From NCBI GenBank assembly GCA_015060975.1, contig SUXI01000004.1:124001-188000 (forward strand): 64,000 nt of DNA, read 5' to 3'. This stretch comes from Bacteroidales bacterium. Its GTDB lineage: Bacteria; Bacteroidota; Bacteroidia; Bacteroidales; Muribaculaceae. Of this stretch, positions 37,594 through 46,673 are shown piece after piece; within the stretch, counting starts at the first letter, position 1; every line of letters begins with the position of its first letter. The notes under the pieces were generated by a model. That model was given only the letters and a program-made list of their open reading frames with translations. It searched no databases and had not been told where the DNA came from. A program made the translations under genes and the position numbers.

Positions 37594-39540
37594 TTATTTC
37601 ACAATTTCTTTGCGGGTGCGTCCATCGCTGTATTTTACAATATTAATACCTTCTTGTGGCTCGTTTAGTTTATGACCATAAATATCATAGCGAGCCTCTT
37701 CCTTGGCGTTATCATTAGTTTCTATATCATCAACCCCACTAACGCCTACATTCACCACACACGAAGCCGAAGCACCCGAACCGTCATTTGCTGTGGCGGT
37801 AATGGTTGCCACACCTTCAGCCACACCTACGATAGTAACCGAACCACTGCTGCTGTTCCCTTTTATATATGCTATATTCTCATCACTTGTTGACCAGGTA
37901 GCTGTTTTATTTGTAGAATTGGTAACAGTGTAAGTTAAAGTCATAATTTCATTAACCGGAAGATTTGCCTCAGTTTGCGAAATGGAAACAACAGTTTTCA
38001 CTTCATTTACGGTCACAATGCAAGATGCCGACACATTCGACCCATCTATTGTTGTTGCTGTTATAGTTGCCGTCCCTGCACTTATTGCAGTGACTTTACC
38101 CGTTCGATCAACAGTCGCTACGGCAGGATTATCGCTTGTCCACAATAAAACTGATACCGAAGCATTGCTTGGAGCGATAGTGGCATAAATGGTTTCAGTC
38201 GTTGCTTTATCTAACGTGATTGCCGACTTATCCAATGAGATTGATGTCGCAGTGGCTTCAATCTTTTTGATATTTGGGAATTTCCCCCACTCTTCATCTA
38301 TAAAATACTTGGCATAACTATCTTTGGGAACATATAAGGTTGGTGAATAATAATCAGAAAAAGACCTGCTTGTACATGTGGGAGGAGTGGAATTTAATGA
38401 TACGATAGCTTCTAAGCCACTGCATCTTTCAAATGCGCCATCAATTTCGGTTACGGAATTGGGGATGGTTACAAAGGTTAAACCAAAGCACTGATAGAAC
38501 GCCCAGACACCAATTGATGTTACGGAATTAGGGATAGCAACGGAGGTCAACCATCTGCAATTATAGAACGTATAGTTTTTAATTTGTGTAATATCATTGG
38601 GAATAACTAAATCTTTAATCTCCTTACCATTTAAATATAGATGGGAGACACTTTGAAGGTCGTCATTAAAGGGGTGGGCTGAAACATCTTCAAATTCAAT
38701 TTTACACCAAGCCGACAGATCAGAAATATTGACTCGCTCCAAATTCGAGCATCTACTGAACGCCATGCTCCCAATCTTCGTCACTGAATTTCCGATGGTG
38801 ACCTTGTCAAGCCCAAAGCACTCATAAAACGCCCCCTCACCAATCGATGTAACGGAATTGGGTATAATGATAGAAGTCAATCCTGAGCAGCCCCAGAACG
38901 CATAGTCGCCAATCTCAGTCACGGAATTAGGAATGGTTACCGAGGTCAAGCCTGAACATCCTTCAAACATACAGTAGCCAATTTCTGCCATTGAATTGGG
39001 TATTGTTATTGAGGTCAAACTTGAGCAAAAACGAAACGCACCATCGCCTATATTCATAACTGAGTTTGGGATTGCAACTTCAGTCAAACCGTAGCACTCA
39101 AAGAACGCTTCCTCACCAATTGATGTAACGGAATTTGGGATAGTAACGGAGGTTAATCCGTCGCAAAAACGAAACGCACTATTCCCAATCCTATCCACAG
39201 AATTGGGGATAATGATTGATGTCAATCCTGAGCATTCTCTGAATGCAAAACTGCCAATTTCGGTCACTGAATTAGGAATTGAAACAAAAGTCAACTCTAA
39301 GCAGTCATTGAACGCACTGTCGCCAATCTTGGTTACGGAATAACGAGTTCTATTATAAATTACCGATGAAGGAATCATTACGGAACCTGAGTATAGTGAT
39401 GTTCCTGAAGTTACTTCAACTGAGTTTGATGAGATAATGTTGTAGTAAATGCCATCGACCTCAAATTCGTGGGCAGAGATAGGGATTGAGGTTAGGAACA
39501 ATGCTACAAGTAGTAGCGGGATTTGTAACAGCTTTTTCAT
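37594..39540 (-). CDS. BspA-like leucine-rich-repeat protein with Ig-like domains
   Basis: The 648-residue secreted protein has a signal peptide (MKKLLQIPLLLVALFLTSIPISA). About 13 LRR_5 repeats of about 23 residues follow, built around IPNSVTEIG and AF-x-x-C-SGLT, to about residue 420. Next come a Big_2 Ig-like domain (SISLDKSAITLDKA to CIVTVNE) and a second, weaker one. The C-terminus (YDIYGHKLNEPQEGINIVKY, then SDGRTRKEIVK) is a short domain common at the ends of Bacteroidales secreted proteins. BspA-like proteins are surface adhesins or host-contact proteins. It is a single gene behind the long leader RNA at 39541-39891. The LRR copies are close in DNA sequence, so copy number may change by recombination. 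Confidence 0.92.
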   Translation of the reverse strand: MKKLLQIPLLLVALFLTSIPISAHEFEVDGIYYNIISSNSVEVTSGTSLYSGSVMIPSSVIYNRTRYSVTKIGDSAFNDCLELTFVSIPNSVTEIGSFAFRECSGLTSIIIPNSVDRIGNSAFRFCDGLTSVTIPNSVTSIGEEAFFECYGLTEVAIPNSVMNIGDGAFRFCSSLTSITIPNSMAEIGYCMFEGCSGLTSVTIPNSVTEIGDYAFWGCSGLTSIIIPNSVTSIGEGAFYECFGLDKVTIGNSVTKIGSMAFSRCSNLERVNISDLSAWCKIEFEDVSAHPFNDDLQSVSHLYLNGKEIKDLVIPNDITQIKNYTFYNCRWLTSVAIPNSVTSIGVWAFYQCFGLTFVTIPNSVTEIDGAFERCSGLEAIVSLNSTPPTCTSRSFSDYYSPTLYVPKDSYAKYFIDEEWGKFPNIKKIEATATSISLDKSAITLDKATTETIYATIAPSNASVSVLLWTSDNPAVATVDRTGKVTAISAGTATITATTIDGSNVSASCIVTVNEVKTVVSISQTEANLPVNEIMTLTYTVTNSTNKTATWSTSDENIAYIKGNSSSGSVTIVGVAEGVATITATANDGSGASASCVVNVGVSGVDDIETNDNAKEEARYDIYGHKLNEPQEGINIVKYSDGRTRKEIVK

Positions 39541-39891
39541 ACGCTTAATGTTTTTGTGTGCCTCCTGTGTCCCCTAATTTGGCAATTAATAATAGGTTAT
39601 CGGGTTATAAAAATGCAAAAACGTGGGACATTGCTCAGTTTATTTTTTACGAGGCATCGCCAAACGCCCATCACAGAAATAAACAGCCCACCCCACGCCA
39701 TACCTATATGTATAACACCCCGCCTATGGGGTGAGTATAGGCACGCATAGGCGTTTTATGACCGCTTAACCCTTCTGTGATTGAAAATTGGCGATTTCCG
39801 TAAAAAGGATAAAGCTGAAAACGCTTTCACTAAAATGTCTCCCGCAGGGAGGGCAACACTCTGCCACCCACAAGATTGACACAAAGTTAGT
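39541..39891 (-). ncRNA. Long structured leader RNA, copy 1, ahead of the BspA-like gene
   Basis: On the minus strand the transcript would start just after the TAACTTTG box and run about 345 nt to the ATG. A 5' block (39805-39889) and a 3' block (39558-39587 plus about 39605-39665) are nearly identical to the element at 61111-61448. Pairings: CTCCC/GGGAG and GGCA/TGCC hairpins in the 5' block; a 9-bp helix ATCACAGAA (39670-39678) with TTCTGTGAT (39773-39781); nested helices TGCCTC with GAGGCA (39559-39564, 39651-39656) and TGTCCC with GGGACA (39568-39573, 39625-39630). The central arm (39683-39757) is variable. An AGGAGG (39561-39566) lies in the last helix, exactly 20 nt before the ATG. No known riboswitch class is recognised. 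Confidence 0.75.
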
Positions 39892-39899
39892 AATTCTTA
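39892..39899 (-). promoter_or_regulatory. -7 box of leader copy 1
   Basis: On the minus strand TAACTTTG matches TAnnTTTG and abuts the conserved leader, so the conserved block is the 5' end of the transcript. The remaining sequence from 39900 to about 40040 holds no gene. Confidence 0.7.
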
Positions 39900-40042
39900 T
39901 GTAGAAATTGCATATTTTTACCGATAATTTTGAGACCGACACGGGTTAATATGTATTTTTACTTTTCAGTGATAAATTTTAGTTATAAAAATTTTACGCA
40001 TGTGATAAATTCGTAGGTTGGCAAAATAAAACCTCAAATGGT

Positions 40043-40073
40043 TTTGTTTTATCATTATAATGTGTTAATTTTG
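40043..40073 (+). promoter_or_regulatory. Promoter of ppdK
   Basis: TTTG (40043-40046) and TAATTTTG (40066-40073) are spaced by 19 nt, a full match to the Bacteroidota consensus. The leader to the ATG is about 60 nt. Confidence 0.8.
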
Positions 40074-40134
40074 CAAGAAAGATAAATCAAATGATTACTA
40101 ACCAATAATTTTTATACATTAATTTAATTATTTC

Positions 40135-42849
40135 ATGAAAAGAGTTTATACGTTTGGCGACGGTAAAGCCGAAGGTAATGCCTCGATGAGAAACCTCCTC
40201 GGTGGTAAAGGCGCAAACCTCGCAGAGATGAACTTGTTGGGTATGCCGGTTCCTCCCGGTTTTACAATCACAACCGAAGTTTGTACTGAATATACCCAAA
40301 AAGGTAAAGAAGCTGTAGTTGCTCTCATCAAAGAAGAAGTAGAAGCTGCTATTGCTCACGTTGAAAAATTAACAGGTAAACAATTTGACGAACCATCTAA
40401 CCCATTGTTGGTATCAGTACGTTCAGGTGCACGTGCTTCTATGCCGGGAATGATGGATACAGTGTTGAACCTTGGTATGAATGACGCAACAGTAGCATCA
40501 CTTGCCGAAAAGAGTGGCAACCCACGTTTCGCATGGGATAGCTATCGTCGTTTTGTTCAAATGTATGGTGACGTTGTTCTTGGTATGAAACCAAAGAGCA
40601 AAGCTGACATCGATCCATTTGAAGCTATCATGGAAAAGGTTAAAGAAGAAAAAGGTGTTAAACTTGATACCGAACTCGAAGTATCGGATCTTCAAAACCT
40701 CGTAAAATTATTCAAAGCCGCTGTTAAAGATTTCACAGGCAAAGATTTCCCCGATAGTGCTTGGGAACAACTTTGGGGTGGTATTTGTGCCGTATTTGAT
40801 AGCTGGATGAATGAACGTGCTATCCTCTATCGTCGCATGAACCAAATTCCTGAAGAATGGGGTACTGCAGTAAACGTTCAAGCAATGGTTTATGGTAACA
40901 TGGGTGACAACTCTGCTACAGGTGTTGCATTTAGCCGTGACGCTGCTACTGGTGAAAATATGTTTAACGGTGAATACCTTATCAATGCGCAAGGAGAAGA
41001 CGTTGTTGCCGGTATTCGCACTCCACAACAAATCACTACCGAAGGTTCACGCCGTTGGGCTGCACTTCAAGGCATCAGTGAAGATGTGCGTGCAAGCAAA
41101 TATCCTTCACTTGAAGAATCTATGCCTACTCTTGCAGCTGAACTTATCGCCATTTCAAATCGTCTTGAAGATTACTACAAAGATATGCAAGATATGGAGT
41201 TCACAATCCAAGATGGTAAACTCTGGATGCTCCAAACTCGAAATGGTAAACGTACAGGTGCTGCGATGGTTAAAATCGCGATGGATCTTCTTCGCGCAGG
41301 TCAAATCGATGAAAAGACTGCCCTACTCCGCATGGAGCCACAAAAACTTGACGAACTTCTCCACCCTGTATTCGATAAAGACGCGTTAAAACGCGCAAAA
41401 GTCGCTGCAAAAGGACTTCCGGCATCTCCTGGAGCTGCAACCGGTCAAATCGTATTCTTCGCTGATGAGGCTGAAGCATGGGCTGAAAAGAAGAAAAAAG
41501 TTGTTCTTGTTCGTATCGAAACATCTCCCGAAGACCTTCGCGGTATGGCAGTTGCTCAAGGTATCTTGACAATGCGTGGCGGTATGACTTCTCATGCTGC
41601 TGTAGTTGCTCGTGGTATGGGTAAATGTTGTGTATCAGGTGCCGGCGAAATCAAGGTTGACTATGAAGCAAAAACACTCGAAATGAGTGGTAAAGTATAT
41701 AAAGAAGGTGATTGGATTTCATTGAACGGTTCAACAGGGGAAGTTTATGATGGACAAGTACCTACTGCCGATCCTGAACTTGATGGTGACTTCGGCGCAA
41801 TCATGAATCTTTCAGATAAATATACTAAAACCCTTGTTCGTACTAATGCAGACTCTCCACGCGACGCTAAACAAGCTCGTTATTTCGGTGCTCAAGGTAT
41901 CGGTCTTTGCCGTACAGAACACATGTTCTTCGAAGGTGATCGTATCAAAGCTGTTCGCGAAATGATTCTTGCAAGCGATAAAGAAGGTCGTGTTGAAGCA
42001 TTAGGCAAATTACTTCCAATGCAACGTGGCGACTTTGAAGGTATCTTTGAAGCAATGGATGGTTATGGCGTAACTATTCGTCTTCTTGACCCACCTTTGC
42101 ATGAATTCGTGCCTCATCAAACAGCAACTCAAAAAGAACTTGCTGAAGAAATGGGTTTGTCTCTCGAACAAGTAAAAGCTAAAGTTGATAGCCTTGAAGA
42201 ATTCAACCCAATGCTTGGTCACCGTGGTTGCCGTCTTGGCATCACTTATCCGGAAATCACTGAAATGCAAACTCGTGCAATTATCGAAGCTGCACTTGCT
42301 GTGAAATCTCGTGGCGTAGCTGTTTATCCCGAAATCATGATACCATTGGTTGGTTCTCTCAAAGAAATACAAAACCAAGCTAACGTAATTAACGAAACTG
42401 CTGCAAAAGTATTTGCCGAAAAAGGTGAAACAGTTGCATATAAGGTAGGTACAATGATTGAAGTTCCTCGTGCGGCTTTAGTTGCAAATGAAATCGCAAC
42501 AGTTGCCGACTTCTTCTCATTCGGTACAAACGACTTAACTCAAATGACATTTGGTTTCTCTCGTGATGACGCTCCTAAGTTCTTGAAATTCTATAAAGAA
42601 AACGGAATCATCAAAACTGACCCATTTGAAGTCCTCGATCAAGAAGGTGTAGGTCAACTTGTTCGTATGGGTGTTGAAAAAGGTCGTGCTACTAAGCCTG
42701 AACTCAAAGTAGGTATTTGTGGCGAGCATGGTGGCGAACCATCATCAGTTAAGTTCTGTGCTAAGCTTGGCATGAACTATGTGAGCTGTTCTCCATTCCG
42801 TGTGCCCATTGCCCGTGTAGCTGCTGCACAGGCTGCAATTGAAGAATAA
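40135..42849 (+). CDS. ppdK: PpdK, pyruvate phosphate dikinase
   Basis: The 904-residue protein has the PPDK order: an ATP-grasp domain (KRVYTFGDGKAEGNASMRN, LLGGKGANLAEM, SVRSGARASMPGMMDT), a phospho-His domain with GGMTSHAAVVARGMG (catalytic H487, regulatory-type Thr at 485), and a PEP/pyruvate barrel with LCRTEHMFF, GHRGCRLG, FFSFGTNDLTQMTFG and GICGEHGGEP with the catalytic Cys. It interconverts pyruvate and PEP using ATP/AMP and pyrophosphate. Codon use is GC-richer and more regular than in its neighbours, as expected for a highly expressed gene. A perfect promoter and terminator flank it, so it is monocistronic. Confidence 0.98.
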   Translation: MKRVYTFGDGKAEGNASMRNLLGGKGANLAEMNLLGMPVPPGFTITTEVCTEYTQKGKEAVVALIKEEVEAAIAHVEKLTGKQFDEPSNPLLVSVRSGARASMPGMMDTVLNLGMNDATVASLAEKSGNPRFAWDSYRRFVQMYGDVVLGMKPKSKADIDPFEAIMEKVKEEKGVKLDTELEVSDLQNLVKLFKAAVKDFTGKDFPDSAWEQLWGGICAVFDSWMNERAILYRRMNQIPEEWGTAVNVQAMVYGNMGDNSATGVAFSRDAATGENMFNGEYLINAQGEDVVAGIRTPQQITTEGSRRWAALQGISEDVRASKYPSLEESMPTLAAELIAISNRLEDYYKDMQDMEFTIQDGKLWMLQTRNGKRTGAAMVKIAMDLLRAGQIDEKTALLRMEPQKLDELLHPVFDKDALKRAKVAAKGLPASPGAATGQIVFFADEAEAWAEKKKKVVLVRIETSPEDLRGMAVAQGILTMRGGMTSHAAVVARGMGKCCVSGAGEIKVDYEAKTLEMSGKVYKEGDWISLNGSTGEVYDGQVPTADPELDGDFGAIMNLSDKYTKTLVRTNADSPRDAKQARYFGAQGIGLCRTEHMFFEGDRIKAVREMILASDKEGRVEALGKLLPMQRGDFEGIFEAMDGYGVTIRLLDPPLHEFVPHQTATQKELAEEMGLSLEQVKAKVDSLEEFNPMLGHRGCRLGITYPEITEMQTRAIIEAALAVKSRGVAVYPEIMIPLVGSLKEIQNQANVINETAAKVFAEKGETVAYKVGTMIEVPRAALVANEIATVADFFSFGTNDLTQMTFGFSRDDAPKFLKFYKENGIIKTDPFEVLDQEGVGQLVRMGVEKGRATKPELKVGICGEHGGEPSSVKFCAKLGMNYVSCSPFRVPIARVAAAQAAIEE

Positions 42850-42878
42850 TAAGTATTTTAATTATTCATTATGATATG

Positions 42879-42916
42879 ACAAGTTCCTATTTTACACAAT
42901 AGGAACTTGTTTTTAT
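42879..42916 (+). terminator. Intrinsic terminator of ppdK
   Basis: ACAAGTTCCTATT (42879-42891) pairs perfectly with AATAGGAACTTGT (42898-42910) over a 6-nt loop and is followed by TTTTATT. It lies 30 nt after the stop. Confidence 0.9.
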
Positions 42917-42965
42917 TATAAATATTATATAAATAATATTAGGAACAATTTATGGACTAAACAAT

Positions 42966-44969
42966 TTATTTGCGTTTTGAATTGCGATGTCTTTTGGCAA
43001 GTTTACGATGCTTTTCAGCCATTTCTTCATCATCTATTTTCTCATATAAATCGGCAAGACGAAAATGTATGGCATATTCTTTTTCACCATTCGATAATGC
43101 GACCAAATACCAATTTAAAGCATCATACAGCTCTCCTTGCTTCATAAATATATTTCCTAATTGGAATGGCGCATTATAATTGTTGGGGTCTAATTCAACT
43201 ACTTTTTTAAATGAATCAATTGCATAATTTATATCACCAATCTCCATTAACGCCAATCCCTTTCCATACCATGCCGGCACAAAATCATCACTCAATGATA
43301 TTGCCTTATTATAGTTTGCTATCGCCGGAGTATAATCCATCGCCTCTTGCAAACAGTCATTGCCCATCATAACATATTCTCGAGCAAGTTCTCTAAATCG
43401 TTGTTTATGAGTTTCAATTGTTTTATGACATTCTTCAATCTCATTTTTAAGAGTTGATATCACATTAAGTTTACGACTAATCAATCGTGCGACCGAAGGA
43501 CGGTTTAACTCATTTCGTGATTTTAGTCCTTCTATAAAACTTGACACTGCACTACGATAGTTGCCTTGTTCAAAATAGTCTGTAGCCTGTTGGTATGCCG
43601 CATCGGCCTTTGCCCATTGTAATGCATTATCAATCAATTGTGGATTATTAAATTCTTTACTGAATTGCACGATTGATTGATTCACAAATATATCACGCTC
43701 CGATAAGTAGCTTTTTAAAACCAATCCTTCTAAACTTGTACAACGACTTAACGCAACATAGGTTTGCCCACTACTAAATGCACCACGGCCAAAATCAATC
43801 ATTACATTATTAAATGTCAATCCTTGACTTTTATGCACCGTCAATGCCCAAGCCAATTTCAATGGATATTGAGTAAATGTTCCAAGTTCTTTTTCTACTA
43901 CCCTATTAGTCTTTTCGTCATACTGATACACAATATTTGACCAGATTTCAGGCTCTACATCATGTCGTTCTCCATTTTCGAGTTCAACCACTATTTGGGT
44001 TTGTGTTGCCAAATAAATTTTCCCTACCGAGCCATTAACCCACCTCTTTTCTGGGTCATTCTTAATAAAAACGACCTGTGCACCGGTCTTTAAGACTAAT
44101 TCACGAAGAGTGGGTAATGAGTTTTCAGGAAACTCACCTTTTATATATCCTTCATAGATTACCTCTTGCGCCGGAAGTAAATTAAGCTGCTCATCGTTAA
44201 TTGCATCAACCATGTCACGACGCGTGGCAAGTTGCATAACCATTTTTATTTTATCGCAATCAAATCGTTCATTTACTCGAGCATTTAGAACTGCAAGGTC
44301 ATTTGCTGTAGCCGCACCTAATCTTATTCGGTCAAGCATTGAAATGAAATTAGAATCTTTCTGACGATATATTTTTCGCAATTCAATAGGTACAAGCGAA
44401 AATTCACGAAATGCAAATGCACTGAAAAAATATGAATTAGGATAGAACCTTCGTAATACATCTCGCATATCTGCTGTAACTACTGGTTCTAATTGAAAGA
44501 CATCACCGACCAGCAACAACTGCTTGCCTCCAAAGGGTTCACGCATATTACCCGAATACACACGTAAGACTTTGTCCATAAAGTCGATGATGTCGGCTCG
44601 CACCATTGATATTTCATCAATAATGATTAATTCTAACTTCTTGATTAATTTACATAATGCTTTTGGATATTTCATACGTTGGCGCAATCGGGATACGGCA
44701 AAATCGGGGTCATCGGGGAGTAATGGTTTAAATGGTATTCTGAAAAAAGAATGCATCGTCTGCCCACCCACATTCACAGCCGCTATACCGGTTGGAGCAA
44801 GCACAACATATTTTTTCTTTGTCTTCGAGCAAATATATCTTAAAAACGTAGATTTTCCGGTCCCAGCTTTCCCTGTAAGGAAAACAGAGCTATGAGTGTA
44901 ACGTATTAGCTTCCACGCATTTTGGAACTCATCATTTTCTAAGTCTATATTTTTCAATTCATCATTCAT
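42966..44969 (-). CDS. PIF1-like helicase with C-terminal TPR repeats
   Basis: The 667-residue protein joins a superfamily 1B helicase to TPR repeats. Walker A is GKAGTGKST (33-41), then LAPTGIAAVNVGG, IIIDEISMV (motif II), LLVGDVFQLEPV (motif III), and near residue 380 the UvrD_C_2-type ALTVHKSQGLTFNNVMIDFG with YVALSRCTSLEGL. From about 450 the chain has TPR-like helices (YEQG-type NYRSAVSSFIEG, FVPAWYGKGLALMEIGDIN, NYNAPFQLGNIFMKQGELY). It would unwind DNA and dock a partner through the TPRs. The arrangement is seen in Bacteroidales PIF1-like proteins. It lies downstream of the FadL-like gene but behind a terminator. Confidence 0.92.
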   Translation of the reverse strand: MNDELKNIDLENDEFQNAWKLIRYTHSSVFLTGKAGTGKSTFLRYICSKTKKKYVVLAPTGIAAVNVGGQTMHSFFRIPFKPLLPDDPDFAVSRLRQRMKYPKALCKLIKKLELIIIDEISMVRADIIDFMDKVLRVYSGNMREPFGGKQLLLVGDVFQLEPVVTADMRDVLRRFYPNSYFFSAFAFREFSLVPIELRKIYRQKDSNFISMLDRIRLGAATANDLAVLNARVNERFDCDKIKMVMQLATRRDMVDAINDEQLNLLPAQEVIYEGYIKGEFPENSLPTLRELVLKTGAQVVFIKNDPEKRWVNGSVGKIYLATQTQIVVELENGERHDVEPEIWSNIVYQYDEKTNRVVEKELGTFTQYPLKLAWALTVHKSQGLTFNNVMIDFGRGAFSSGQTYVALSRCTSLEGLVLKSYLSERDIFVNQSIVQFSKEFNNPQLIDNALQWAKADAAYQQATDYFEQGNYRSAVSSFIEGLKSRNELNRPSVARLISRKLNVISTLKNEIEECHKTIETHKQRFRELAREYVMMGNDCLQEAMDYTPAIANYNKAISLSDDFVPAWYGKGLALMEIGDINYAIDSFKKVVELDPNNYNAPFQLGNIFMKQGELYDALNWYLVALSNGEKEYAIHFRLADLYEKIDDEEMAEKHRKLAKRHRNSKRK

Positions 44970-44979
44970 ACCATAATTA

Positions 44980-45014
44980 ATAATAAAAGGATAATGTATT
45001 TACACTATCCTTTT
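44980..45014 (-). terminator. Terminator after the FadL-like gene
   Basis: On the minus strand AAAAGGATA (45006-45014) pairs with TATCCTTTT (44985-44993), followed by ATTATTAATT. It separates the FadL-like gene from the PIF1-like helicase gene. Confidence 0.65.
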
Positions 45015-45039
45015 CACTCCATAAAGTTACTAAAAATAA

Positions 45040-46638
45040 TTAGAACTTATAGCCTACACTCAAAACTATTGAGTTATTATTGTCTTTTATTGTTGCTTTG
45101 GGCGCATCAGGTGCATTTGACGCCAAATCGTAAGAAACTCCCGGTTCCAACCCAAATCGGGAAAATGCATTAAACTCACTTTCTCGATTTTTATGAACGT
45201 ATGCAGCATCAATATAGAACCCATTTGTGCGATAACCAAGTCCGCATGTTATATATTGTGTTTTATTATCAAATGTATATGACGGATTTGTCCCCGATGT
45301 ATAAATATACTTGTCTCCATTCATTACATCGTTTTTCACATTACTTGCTTGATAGTTATAACCTGCTCTTAGACTAAATTTAGGTGTTAATCGGTATTCT
45401 GCTCCAACTCTGAAAATATTTTGAGATTTAAAGTAGTTGTCAATATCACTATTAACATCATCAATTGAATATCCATCACCATCTTTGACTGTCATATCAT
45501 TGTATGCCACATATTCATAATCAAAACTTATAATTGCCCTACCCTCAAGTACGGTTGCCGCACTTGCCATTAATCGCCATGGTGTTCGCAATTGAGAATC
45601 AAAAATAGCGATTTCTGTATAATCACCTTTGTCATATCCTGACGAATATTCATAGGTGGAAACAGCATCAAAATCATGACGTAAATCATAATATGTGGGA
45701 GTATGCACAGCTAATCCTAATCTAAGTTCATTTATGGGTTTAAAAATAAGACCGGCCTTGAAATTGAATCCCGTCCCACTTATATGTTTGATATTGTCAA
45801 GAGCTATATATGCATCACCTATTGTTGTCGCATTTCCACTTTCATCTGCAATCTGCGCTCCTTCTAATTGCTCATCATAGAATGTTTGATTAAAATAATC
45901 AAGGTCGGTAATGCCTATTCCAATACCCCAATATACAGTATTGACAAAGTTTCCACCAAAATTTATTGAATATTCATCTATCGAACCCTGTTCTCGCACC
46001 GCAAACATTGCATCACCAATAGTTCCATTTTGGAAGAGTCCATTATAATTACTCGTATTTCCTATAGGATTGATCATATAGGAATTATAAGCCAAAATAC
46101 TCAACCAATCGGCATTAGATTCCCAGTATGGATTATATTCTTTAGTTAGCAATAATTCTTCGGGAGCATAACCATTAGAAAAGTCTGCAATATAATTTGA
46201 TATTGATGTTGAGATATTTGGCATTCCCCCACGATATATTCTATCAAATGACGCTATGCGACCAAAAGAAATACCCCAATTAAATATTGGCATTAACTCA
46301 CTATCAAGTTTGATCGAGCCTACATAACCAAAATTAGGGCATAAAACCTTAGTTTGATCCTCTTTTAAAGAATACCCCATTGCATTTGATTTGGTCGATT
46401 GCATATTTATATCTAAAGTTACACCAATCTCACTACTACGATATACTCCAATACCTGCCGGATTCTGTGTCAATGTCGATAAATCTCCACCAAGAGCGCC
46501 GAATGCTCCACCCATTGAGACAAAACGAGCTGTACCTTTCAAATCTCCTTGAGATAATTGATATGCATCTATGGCACTTTGTGCCACTAACAATGAAGGC
46601 GTAATACTTAATATTGATGCCAAAAATATTTTTTTCAT
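45040..46638 (-). CDS. FadL/OmpP1-like outer-membrane transport protein
   Basis: The 532-residue barrel has a signal peptide (MKKIFLASILSITPSLLVAQ). The conserved N-terminal segment is DAYQLSQGDLKGTARFVSMG, then GAFGALGGDLSTLTQNPAGIGVYRSSE, a pattern like the NPA region of FadL. It ends SIVLSVGYKF, with an aromatic C-terminal residue as in barrel proteins. FadL-type proteins let hydrophobic compounds across the outer membrane. I chose the ATG at 46638; one 18 nt upstream gives MKKYIN in front. It follows the Tyr/Trp-rich gene by about 35 nt and ends at a terminator. Confidence 0.85.
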   Translation of the reverse strand: MKKIFLASILSITPSLLVAQSAIDAYQLSQGDLKGTARFVSMGGAFGALGGDLSTLTQNPAGIGVYRSSEIGVTLDINMQSTKSNAMGYSLKEDQTKVLCPNFGYVGSIKLDSELMPIFNWGISFGRIASFDRIYRGGMPNISTSISNYIADFSNGYAPEELLLTKEYNPYWESNADWLSILAYNSYMINPIGNTSNYNGLFQNGTIGDAMFAVREQGSIDEYSINFGGNFVNTVYWGIGIGITDLDYFNQTFYDEQLEGAQIADESGNATTIGDAYIALDNIKHISGTGFNFKAGLIFKPINELRLGLAVHTPTYYDLRHDFDAVSTYEYSSGYDKGDYTEIAIFDSQLRTPWRLMASAATVLEGRAIISFDYEYVAYNDMTVKDGDGYSIDDVNSDIDNYFKSQNIFRVGAEYRLTPKFSLRAGYNYQASNVKNDVMNGDKYIYTSGTNPSYTFDNKTQYITCGLGYRTNGFYIDAAYVHKNRESEFNAFSRFGLEPGVSYDLASNAPDAPKATIKDNNNSIVLSVGYKF

Positions 46639-46673
46639 ATTAATATATTTTTTCATGATTATTATCTATTTCG

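Noticed and set aside
38380..39330. Tandem DNA repeats that could suggest a CRISPR array
   Set aside because: Repeats are in frame, about 69 bp apart and encode LRR units; there are no spacers or cas genes.
39556..39750. Short plus-strand frame inside leader copy 1
   Set aside because: The conserved signal is on the minus strand; the frame is not kept in copy 2.
40708..42729. Several antisense and shifted frames across ppdK
   Set aside because: They are by-products of the regular codon use of a highly expressed gene; none has a start region or a family pattern.
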